Shown piece after piece: positions 6,817 to 14,586 of a DNA stretch of 18,319 bases. The notes under the pieces are model-generated. The model saw only the letters and a program-made list of their open reading frames with translations, had not been told where the DNA came from and did no database searches. The position numbers were made by a program, and so were the translations under genes. Source of the DNA: Eubacterium sp. (lineage in GTDB: Bacteria; Bacillota; Clostridia; Lachnospirales; Lachnospiraceae); NCBI GenBank assembly GCA_003486385.1, contig DNFT01000105.1, positions 1 through 18,319 of the forward strand, read 5' to 3'. Position 1 is the first letter of the stretch. The number at the start of each line of letters is the position of its first letter.

Positions 6817-9800
6817 CAGAATCAGGGTCAACAATATAAAATATAATTTTGGCACTCAGTTCTACGATGATTTTCTGATGCGTTTTTCGTGCAGGAACAC
6901 CATATATGACCTTGCAAACGGCGGAGGTAAGAGTGTGCTCATGCTTCTTCTGCTTCAGACGATGCTTCCGAACTGTACTCTTGACGAGAAGCAGCCTGTG
7001 GAGAAGCTGTTCGCGCAGCCGGGAGGAAGCACCACGATACATTCGCTTGTGGAGTGGAAATTAGATTCCTGCGATGTAAAGAACGGCTACAAGTACATGA
7101 CCTGCGGCTTCTGCGCGCGTAAGGCGAGGGCAGGTGAGGACGCCGAGGGCGAGCAGAAGACGGGAATAGAGTATTTTAACTACTGTATTTTTTACAGGGA
7201 GTTCGGGGACAATGATATCAAGAATCTTCCGTTGTCCGATGGCAGGGAGAGAATTACCTACAATGGGCTGAAGGCATACCTGCGCGACCTTGAGAAGAAG
7301 GACTTCGGTGTGAAGGTGCGGCTTTTTGAGCGCAAGGGGGATTACCTAAGCTTCATAAATGACTATGGAATCTATGAGAGCCACTGGGAGCTGGTAAGGG
7401 GAATCAATAAGACCGAGGGACATGTCAGGACTTATTTTGAGAGTAATTACAGAACCACCAGAAAGGTTGTCGAGGATTTACTGATAGAGGAGATTATTGA
7501 GAAGTCGTACAACAACCGTATCCGCGGCGGGAACGGCGATGACGAGATGTCAGAGACCCTTCTTGAGATAAATGATAAGCTTTTGGAGCTTGCCAAGAGA
7601 AGGGAGACGATGGACAATTATGATAAGGAGATTAAGCTCATATCTGATTTTTCCACCAAGGTGGCAGACTTCGGAAATATATTTGAGCGCAAGGAGGAGG
7701 GAAAGAACAGACTCTTTAAGTACCTTCTCATGGCGCAGGCGCAGACGAAGAAGAACGAAGCGCAGGCGCAGAAGCTTGCCGCGGATATAGCGGGTATAAG
7801 GCAGGCACAGCTTGAGGAAGAGAGGCTTATATCGGCGGCGCTTATCGCCGATGAGGAGGCGGAGCTTAGAAAGGTGCGTGCTCTGGTAGACAGCCTTTCG
7901 GAGGGCTATGAGCAGGCAGAGAAGAGCTTCGATAAAAAGAAGGAGGAGCTTGAGCTTTCCTACGCGGCGGAGGACTATGCGGATTATGTAAGGCAGGAGA
8001 GGAGCCTTGCGGAGCTTAAGCAGTACATTGACAACCGCAGCAGGGGAAGAGAGGACCTTGCAAAGGAGCTTGAAGGTCTGGCAGCGGCGAAGCACGCATA
8101 TATGGCGGAGGAGCTTTCCACAACCGGGCACAGCCTCAGTGAAACAGAGGCAGAACTGCAGGAGAGCACGGAGGCGCTTGACAATCTCAGAGAGAATTAC
8201 CGCATGAGCGATAACGAGTGTGCGAGAATCGACGGAGAGCTGGCCGGATACCGGAGGCAGGTTAAGGAGCTTGAGGACGAGCTTGCAGGTAAGTTAAAAG
8301 CAACGCCGCTCCTTGTGACGGAGAATGCGCCGGCGGAGGCAGAGCGCTATGGGGAAAATATCGCGGCATTGAAGGAAGCACTTGCGGCATTGGGTGATGA
8401 GCAGGCTAAGCTTAAGCTAAAGAGCGACAGCGATATAAATGAGCATGCGCAGGCAACAGCGCAGCTGCAGATTTGCAGTAACAATATAGAGAAGCTTGAA
8501 AAAGAGCTTGCGGGGGCTAAGGACAGGGAGCGGGAGCTTGCTGCACTTGCGAAGGTGTACGGTGAGCCGGATACGGATAATCTGCTTAGGTCACTTGGAG
8601 GTATCTATGACAGAATACTTTCACAGCGTGAACAGTTAAAAAATAAGAAGAGTGAGACACAGGGCTATATAAGCGCCATAGAGAACCTTAAACCTGTAGA
8701 TTCCGATGGTGTTAAGAGAATGTGCGAATATCTTTCGAGCAGATATGAGGGAAGCGTTGTGAGCGGCGCCGAATATCTGAGGGAGAAAACAAGCGATGAA
8801 TGTGCCACGCTCGCGGCACGTTTTCCGTACCTTCCGTATTCTGTGCTTGCGGGTGAGGACTATGACAGTATATGCCGTGACAGGAATGTGATGGCAATGG
8901 ACTGCGGAGTAGTCCCGATAATAAGACTGTCGGCAGTGGAAGCACTGTTAGAGAACGATAATGAACCGGCGGTGCCGCAGGATGATGACAACTATATGCT
9001 TGCGTGCCGTGACCTGTCATTTATATATGATGAGGCGGGACGTCAGGCGGGAATAAGGAAGGCGTCGGAGGAGCTTGAGCAGATAAATGCAGAGCTTGTG
9101 AAGCTTGATGACAGATATGAGGCGGTAAAGAGCGACTATGAGAGGGTGAGCGGTTATGCATGCACACCACTGAAAAATACTTCCCAGCTTGAGCTGCTTC
9201 TTGCAGGTCAGAGGTCGGAGCTTGAACAACTTGGCAGCCGGCTTGAAAGACTTGCCGATATCAATGATGGCGCAAAGGAGCGCTCAATGCAGATATCAGA
9301 CCGGAGGTCGGAGCTTGAAAGGAAGCTTTCGGAAAGTATTGAGATAAGGGATAAGCTTGAGGATATAGTGCGCCTCAGTGAAAGGCTTGCCGAGTATTTA
9401 CAGGAGATAAAAAAGAGCGAAGCTGATAAGGAGTCGGCAGTCAAGGCAAGGAGGCTCTCAAAGGAGCTGTGCGAGAGCAGGGAGAGGGCATTTAAGGAGC
9501 TGGAGAATAAAAGAAATATACTTCAGGAGACTATAGCTAAGATAAAAAAGACATGGGAGCGGTATGCTCCTTACTATAAGGAGCAGGCAGGCACCGAAGC
9601 TGAACAGGAAGAAGTGAATGTCACGGCAGACGAGATAGATGCGAAATTTAATGCGATATATTCACTTATCACTGATGAGCTGGGAGATATAGCGGACAAG
9701 GAAAAGCTCATGGCTAACTGCACGGCGGCAATGGAAAAGGCGGAGCGCTCGATGCTTTACAGAGGTGTGAGCCTTGAGAGGGCAAAGGAGCTTGGCAGCC

Positions 9801-11260
9801 GTGGACTTTTAAAGGAGAAGAGCAATGCGCAGATAAATGCCATGGCTGATGAGCAGGAGAAGCTCAGGCAGAACATGAAGAACCTGCAGGGGGAGCTTGA
9901 TGCTGCCAGCACACAGATGAACAGGATTGAGGGAAGCTGTGAGTACGCGAAAAGAAGCTATGAGGAGCATTACGGAGAGTATATGCCTGTGGAAATAAAT
10001 AATCCTCAGGAATATGCAGGGCAGCACAAGGCGGAGCTTTCGAGGCTTAAGAAGGAGCTTTCAAGACTTTCGGGGCTTGAAAAGGATAATCTCAAGGAGC
10101 AGACGGCATGTATGGTGATGCAGAAGGATCTTGAACGCATGGTAAGGACTGCCGCTCCGGATGCAGATGATATTATAAGCCGGATGACAACCGAGGGCGC
10201 GGATGCAGGCAGTGTGTCCGATGAGAAGCTCACCAACGAAATGTATGAGGGGGCAGGGCGTACCTTTGACGGTGTGTTGAAGGAGGAACAGAAAAAGCGC
10301 ACTGCATTCATCAGGGCACGAGATCTGCTTGTCGATGAACTTATGAGTCTTAATGCGTATGAGCTTGCACAGGAGGTGAAGCAGAATGTCCTTCCTCCGC
10401 AGACGCAGGAGGAGGCAGCGGCTCTCACGGATGCGCTTGGAACAACCAAGGACTGTATTGAATTAGAGCGCGGCAGAATAAGCAGGGGCATTGAGGACAT
10501 GGAGCTTATCAAGAGCAATTTTGAGAACAGATGTGTCCAGATATGCACCAATATACGCTCTGAGCTTGAAAGGCTGGATAAGCTTTCAAGAATCACTCTT
10601 GACGAGGAAGCTATTCCGGTATTGTCATTGCAGATTCCGTATGTGAAGGAAGAAATGTATAAAGACAGGATGTCTGTATATATTAATGAGACGGTATCCC
10701 TGGCAGAGGGCTTCAGGACTATGGACGAGAGGCTTAAATTCATAAGGGGAAGGCTCTGCTGGAAGAGACTGTTCTCCGTCATAGTTACGGACATGAACAG
10801 TATAAGATTAAGCCTGTACAAGCGTGAGAGGATAAAGGATCAGAGCCGTTATCTGCGCTATGAGGAGGCAGTCGGAAGTACAGGGCAGTCACAGGGTATA
10901 TATATCCAGTTCCTTGTCTCTGTGATCAATTATATTGCAAGCATAAACGCAGGAGGAAAAGAGGCAGCAGTGCTCGGAAAGACGATATTCATTGATAATC
11001 CGTTCGGTGCGGCGAAGGATATATATATCTGGGAACCTATCTTTAAGCTTTTAAAGACCAACCATGTCCAGCTCATTGTCCCGGCGCGAGGAGCTACTCC
11101 GGCTATAACAGGACGATTCGATGTCAATTATGTACTTGGACAGAGACTTGTGGATAAAAAACAGCAGACAGTTGTGGTTGATTACCACAGTCAGGTAGCA
11201 GAGAGCGAACTTGAATACGAAAGACTAACTTTTTCACAGGAAAGTTTTGATTTTCTCTAG
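6803..11260 (+). CDS. JetC/MukB-like SMC-family ATPase
   Basis: This is a 1485-residue SMC-type protein; E. coli MukB has 1486. Such proteins form a coiled-coil dimer that entraps or extrudes DNA in an ATP-dependent way. The N-terminal head has the P-loop LANGGGKS (37-44, Lys43). A first long coiled coil spans about 270-630. A hinge-like globular part, with FPYLPYSVLAGEDYD and CGVVPIIRLS, lies at about 640-745. The returning coiled coil spans about 750-1290. The C-terminal head has a signature-like GSTGQSQG (1358-1365) and Walker B IFIDNPFG with D1398 followed by N1399. Two canonical residues differ: the first P-loop Gly is Leu37, and the catalytic Glu after the Walker B Asp is Asn1399. The segment after it (VQLIVPARGATP) has no switch His. 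AGGAGG at 6791-6796 fixes the start, inside the previous gene. A Rad50/SbcC-like protein is the main alternative, but gene order and kleisin neighbours favour the MukB/JetC class. Confidence 0.85.
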   Translation: MPQINRIRVNNIKYNFGTQFYDDFLMRFSCRNTIYDLANGGGKSVLMLLLLQTMLPNCTLDEKQPVEKLFAQPGGSTTIHSLVEWKLDSCDVKNGYKYMTCGFCARKARAGEDAEGEQKTGIEYFNYCIFYREFGDNDIKNLPLSDGRERITYNGLKAYLRDLEKKDFGVKVRLFERKGDYLSFINDYGIYESHWELVRGINKTEGHVRTYFESNYRTTRKVVEDLLIEEIIEKSYNNRIRGGNGDDEMSETLLEINDKLLELAKRRETMDNYDKEIKLISDFSTKVADFGNIFERKEEGKNRLFKYLLMAQAQTKKNEAQAQKLAADIAGIRQAQLEEERLISAALIADEEAELRKVRALVDSLSEGYEQAEKSFDKKKEELELSYAAEDYADYVRQERSLAELKQYIDNRSRGREDLAKELEGLAAAKHAYMAEELSTTGHSLSETEAELQESTEALDNLRENYRMSDNECARIDGELAGYRRQVKELEDELAGKLKATPLLVTENAPAEAERYGENIAALKEALAALGDEQAKLKLKSDSDINEHAQATAQLQICSNNIEKLEKELAGAKDRERELAALAKVYGEPDTDNLLRSLGGIYDRILSQREQLKNKKSETQGYISAIENLKPVDSDGVKRMCEYLSSRYEGSVVSGAEYLREKTSDECATLAARFPYLPYSVLAGEDYDSICRDRNVMAMDCGVVPIIRLSAVEALLENDNEPAVPQDDDNYMLACRDLSFIYDEAGRQAGIRKASEELEQINAELVKLDDRYEAVKSDYERVSGYACTPLKNTSQLELLLAGQRSELEQLGSRLERLADINDGAKERSMQISDRRSELERKLSESIEIRDKLEDIVRLSERLAEYLQEIKKSEADKESAVKARRLSKELCESRERAFKELENKRNILQETIAKIKKTWERYAPYYKEQAGTEAEQEEVNVTADEIDAKFNAIYSLITDELGDIADKEKLMANCTAAMEKAERSMLYRGVSLERAKELGSRGLLKEKSNAQINAMADEQEKLRQNMKNLQGELDAASTQMNRIEGSCEYAKRSYEEHYGEYMPVEINNPQEYAGQHKAELSRLKKELSRLSGLEKDNLKEQTACMVMQKDLERMVRTAAPDADDIISRMTTEGADAGSVSDEKLTNEMYEGAGRTFDGVLKEEQKKRTAFIRARDLLVDELMSLNAYELAQEVKQNVLPPQTQEEAAALTDALGTTKDCIELERGRISRGIEDMELIKSNFENRCVQICTNIRSELERLDKLSRITLDEEAIPVLSLQIPYVKEEMYKDRMSVYINETVSLAEGFRTMDERLKFIRGRLCWKRLFSVIVTDMNSIRLSLYKRERIKDQSRYLRYEEAVGSTGQSQGIYIQFLVSVINYIASINAGGKEAAVLGKTIFIDNPFGAAKDIYIWEPIFKLLKTNHVQLIVPARGATPAITGRFDVNYVLGQRLVDKKQQTVVVDYHSQVAESELEYERLTFSQESFDFL

Positions 11261-11294
11261 GTGCTGTGATAAACTGGAAAAAAGCATGTAATGT

Positions 11295-11309
11295 GAGGTG
11301 AACATATTG
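11295..11309 (+). promoter_or_regulatory. Ribosome binding site favouring a TTG start at 11307
   Basis: GAGGTGA at 11295-11301 is a strong anti-16S match and lies 5 nt before TTG at 11307. A GTG at 11298 would begin inside this site and has no Shine-Dalgarno of its own, so TTG is preferred. The TTG start gives MDKYELTIKIEKL. Confidence 0.6.
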
Positions 11310-14300
11310 GACAAGTATGAGTTGACCATTAAGATAGAAAAACTGGATAAGCTTGTAAAGAGCGGGGATTATGTCAATGCTGCCAAGGTTGCAGAGCAGC
11401 TTGAATGGAAGAAGATGAAACAGTGGACAGTCATGTCCAATGCCATAGAGGCGTATGTTGCAACAGGGAAATATGATAAGGCGAGAAATGTGTGCATTTA
11501 TGCCTATAACCGTAAGCTTGGCGGAAGGAGACTTCTGGCAACTCTTATGGAGATGTATGTCAAGCTCGGTGAGCTGGATGATGCGGAGGAGATTTATCAG
11601 GAATATGTGGAGCTGGCACCGCGCGATGTGACCGGATATATCCTTCTGTATAAGTTAAAGCGCGCTAAGAAGGCACCTGTCGAGGAGCTTATAACCATTC
11701 TTCAGAACTACAAGGATAAGGAGCTTGACGAGGAGTATGAGTATGAGCTTGCGCTTCTCTACAGCGAGGCAGGACTTACCGACAAGTGTGTGAGGGAATG
11801 TGATGAGCTGGTGCTGTGGTTCGCAGATGGAATATATGTCGAGAAGGCGTTGAGACTTAAACAGATGTATGTTCCGCTGACACCGGGGCAGATGGAGAAG
11901 CTTGCAAGGCTTGAGAAGCTGTCCTCGCTCGGAATAAACAGCTCAGCTGTGTATGACGGCATGGGCGGTGAGCCGGCGCAGACGGAAGCTGCAGCAACAG
12001 AGGCGGAGCCGGACACAGCTTATGGGTATGATGACCGTGCGTACAATAATCATGGATACGATACTGACAACGCCGGTGCGTATGATAATGGAGAATATGA
12101 TACCCGCGATATTAGTGCGTACGAACAACATGAATATGATACCCACGATACCCGACAGGACTATAATATGTCTTATGAGCCGACAGCTGAGGAAGCAGAG
12201 GACTATGACAAAGAGGCATTATATGCCCTTGATGAAGAACAGGAGCAGCATGAGCAGCAGAAGCCGGGTATCGTTGAGGAGCCTGTGAGCCATGAAGCGG
12301 AGCTGGAAGAAACGGAAGAGCCAGAAGAGCCGGAAGAGCCGGAAGAGCCAGAAGAGCCGGAAGAGCCAGAAGAGCCGGAAGAGCCGGAAGATTATGCCGA
12401 AGAGGCGGATTCTGCGGATGAGGAGAACAAGCTGGTATACATTGATGATATAGGAAACACAACAGAGTGGTCACCTATAGATATCGATAATGCTATATCA
12501 GCGCAGCCGGAGCCTGAAAAAGAAGTTAAACCACAGCCTTTAGAGAAAAAGCCTGCAAAGACAGCTATAAAAGAAGATATGCAGAAGCTTGAGCCGGATT
12601 ATGATATAAGTATAAAGGTTCCCGACTATTCAGTATATGACACCAGAAACGTGCAGCAGGAGCTTAAGGCGAATGTCAATGAGATAATGGAGGCATATAA
12701 GAACAGAGAGAGAACCGAGGCACTCAGGGAAGCGGCACAGCTTGAAGATATACAGGATGATTCTGAGCCTACGAAGGAAATTATAATCAACAAGCATCAG
12801 TGGCGCAAGGCGTCAAGAAATGCAGCAAAGACACATGACGATAATGGAAAAAAGGCTTCGCCCGGCAGTACTGTGTCCGACAGCAGGCTGCCTGATATTA
12901 ATGCCCTGAAAAATGCCGATATAAGAGAAGTCACGCAGCAGCTTACGCTTGAACAGATGTCGGAGCTTGTAGCACAGCTTCAGGCCGAGCAGGAGCGGAG
13001 AAGGAGGGAGGCGGCAGCAGACCGCGAAGCCAACTCCTCACAGATGGACATAACACAGTGGCTTTCCGATTTAGATGATGAGGATGATGAGAAGCAGCCT
13101 GATAATCGTGCCACAAGGGAGATTCCTGTAGCTGAGATTAAGAAGATGGTTATGCCTGTCAAATCAGAAGAGGAACAGGCTGAGGCACCACAGCAGCATG
13201 CACAGGACAGAGGGCGGGAGCCTGCACAGACTGAGCAGAAGGCAGATGACTACAGCAAAGAGGAGAGGGAAGCTCTCGAGAGGACGGTCAGGGAGATAGC
13301 TGCGTCAATCAATCAGGATGAGGAACCGAAGGCAGAATCAGATAAGCAGGAGCCTGAAGCTGAGGAGGAAGAATTCGAGGAGATTCCGGATATAGATGAC
13401 AATGAGAGCATCGAAGAGGAAAATGATGTAAACGATGAGTCAGATGAAACAGGAGGTGTGCCTGATCTTGAACATGCGATAAATGCCGGAATAGAGCAGA
13501 TAATCGAGGATAATGCCAAGGCAGCTGTAGGAGTTTCTGATTCGGGAAGATATCTGCTCAAGGCTGAGGAGAGAGTATTTCTTGACAGATATTTATATAT
13601 GTCCGGCATGGAGAAGAGGTTGTGCAGATACATCGGAGCTAAGAGAGCGGAGGCTGTGGGAAAGCTTGATAATGCAGGGCATGCAGCCATCATGGGCAGC
13701 CGCACCACCGACAAGACAGCCTTTGCGATCAATCTGTTTAAAGCACTTCATGCGTATGACGAAGACCGTGACCAGAAGCTTGCGCGCATATCAGCGGAAA
13801 AGATAAATGAGAAGGGCTATGAGGTGTATGCGGATAAGCTCGCAGGTCAGACTCTCGTAATTGAGAATGCAGGACGGTTAAAGAGGGAAACACTTGTCTC
13901 AATGATGAAGCTTAGTCGCAACACATTGTTTATTATCATGGACGAAGAGTTCGAGATAAATAAGCTCTTTGCGGACAATCCGGATCTTGCAGATAATTTC
14001 ACGGGCTGCTTTTTACTTAAGCAGTATACGGTAAATGAGCTTGTGGATATTGCCAAGGATTATGCGGAGAGTCAGGGATGGAGAGTCGAGGATAAGGCAC
14101 TTTTAAAGCTGTATCTGATACTCAGCCAGGTTCCGAATGATGATCAGGGTAATGTTGTTGAACTGGTAAAGGAGATAATGAACCACGCCGCAGGACATGC
14201 GAAAAACAGGCTTGGCAATAAGCTTTTCGGCAGATTCCGTTCTGTTCTTACCATCAAGGAGGGTGACTTAAGCTCAGAGGATGAGTATGAAGATGACGAG

Positions 14301-14522
14301 GACGAAGAGAATACGGAAGCTGAGGAGGATACGCAGCAGCCGGATGACTCTATAGAGAATGACAGGGATAAGCCTAAAAAAGAGAAAAAATCACGGGCCT
14401 GGAAGAAGAATAAGCAGGCAGAGAAAAAGGCTTTTTCTGATGATACAGAAGATAATGACGACTATGATGAAGATGATGAGTACGACGATGACTATGATGA
14501 TGACGATGATTATGATGAATAG
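11307..14522 (+). CDS. Large protein with TPR-like N-terminus, acidic disordered centre and degenerate CbbX/SpoVK-like AAA+ domain
   Basis: I know no named family for the whole 1071-residue protein. Residues 1-200 are all-helical and TPR-like, with paired helices such as GDYVNAAKVAEQ, GKYDKARNVC and GELDDAEEIYQEYVELAP. Residues about 205-290 are rich in Tyr-Asp pairs. Eight Glu-Glu-Pro repeats follow (12315-12386), then a long acidic, Gln-rich region to about 745. Residues about 750-985 resemble a CbbX/SpoVK-type AAA+ domain that has lost its motifs. The P-loop is GSRTTDKT (797-804, Asp where the second Gly belongs), the Walker B position reads LVIEN (E853, N854), and the expected GNxR sensor is GNVV. 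The CbbX-like DEEFEINKLFADNPDLADNF segment begins at 879. The tail is D/E/Y-rich with a Lys-rich patch. The gene lies 46 nt after the SMC gene, in the slot JetD holds in Wadjet systems, but no Toprim motif is visible. A scaffold or regulator of the SMC complex is my inference. Confidence 0.85.
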   Translation: MDKYELTIKIEKLDKLVKSGDYVNAAKVAEQLEWKKMKQWTVMSNAIEAYVATGKYDKARNVCIYAYNRKLGGRRLLATLMEMYVKLGELDDAEEIYQEYVELAPRDVTGYILLYKLKRAKKAPVEELITILQNYKDKELDEEYEYELALLYSEAGLTDKCVRECDELVLWFADGIYVEKALRLKQMYVPLTPGQMEKLARLEKLSSLGINSSAVYDGMGGEPAQTEAAATEAEPDTAYGYDDRAYNNHGYDTDNAGAYDNGEYDTRDISAYEQHEYDTHDTRQDYNMSYEPTAEEAEDYDKEALYALDEEQEQHEQQKPGIVEEPVSHEAELEETEEPEEPEEPEEPEEPEEPEEPEEPEDYAEEADSADEENKLVYIDDIGNTTEWSPIDIDNAISAQPEPEKEVKPQPLEKKPAKTAIKEDMQKLEPDYDISIKVPDYSVYDTRNVQQELKANVNEIMEAYKNRERTEALREAAQLEDIQDDSEPTKEIIINKHQWRKASRNAAKTHDDNGKKASPGSTVSDSRLPDINALKNADIREVTQQLTLEQMSELVAQLQAEQERRRREAAADREANSSQMDITQWLSDLDDEDDEKQPDNRATREIPVAEIKKMVMPVKSEEEQAEAPQQHAQDRGREPAQTEQKADDYSKEEREALERTVREIAASINQDEEPKAESDKQEPEAEEEEFEEIPDIDDNESIEEENDVNDESDETGGVPDLEHAINAGIEQIIEDNAKAAVGVSDSGRYLLKAEERVFLDRYLYMSGMEKRLCRYIGAKRAEAVGKLDNAGHAAIMGSRTTDKTAFAINLFKALHAYDEDRDQKLARISAEKINEKGYEVYADKLAGQTLVIENAGRLKRETLVSMMKLSRNTLFIIMDEEFEINKLFADNPDLADNFTGCFLLKQYTVNELVDIAKDYAESQGWRVEDKALLKLYLILSQVPNDDQGNVVELVKEIMNHAAGHAKNRLGNKLFGRFRSVLTIKEGDLSSEDEYEDDEDEENTEAEEDTQQPDDSIENDRDKPKKEKKSRAWKKNKQAEKKAFSDDTEDNDDYDEDDEYDDDYDDDDDYDE
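12315..12386 (+). repeat. Eight 9-nt repeats encoding Glu-Glu-Pro
   Basis: The unit GAAGAGCCR is repeated eight times in frame inside the acidic centre of the large protein. Only the last base (A or G) varies, so the array is nearly homogeneous and prone to gain or loss of units without a frameshift. The product is an extended, charged linker. Confidence 0.95.
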
Positions 14523-14543
14523 TCGACATTAGAAGGTATGCTA

Positions 14544-14571
14544 TTATTGGCAGACAATATTAAAATATAAC
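14544..14571 (+). promoter_or_regulatory. Possible promoter of the sugar kinase gene
   Basis: TTATTG (14544-14549) and TATAAC (14566-14571) are spaced by 16 nt in the 64-nt gap before the kinase ATG. The match is moderate, and the -10 element nearly touches the Shine-Dalgarno (GGAGGAG, 14574-14580), so the leader would be very short. Confidence 0.3.
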
Positions 14572-14586
14572 CTGGAGGAGAAAGCA

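Noticed and set aside
7550..8131. 193-residue open frame on the - strand inside the SMC gene
   Set aside because: It is antisense to a coiled-coil coding region with strongly biased codons, is Leu/Arg-rich low complexity, and has no recognisable domain; a shadow frame.
10006..10821. 271-residue open frame on the - strand inside the SMC gene
   Set aside because: It is Ser-rich throughout, as expected from the complement of Glu/Arg/Leu codons, and lies fully inside a well-supported gene; a shadow frame.
12315..12386. CRISPR-like or noncoding tandem array
   Set aside because: The 9-nt units are in frame within a large gene and have no spacers; this is a coding minisatellite.
13501..14280. Toprim (JetD-like) nuclease domain in the C-terminal half of the large protein
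   Set aside because: No DxD or conserved Glu motif of a Toprim fold is visible; the segment fits a degenerate CbbX/SpoVK-like AAA+ domain better.
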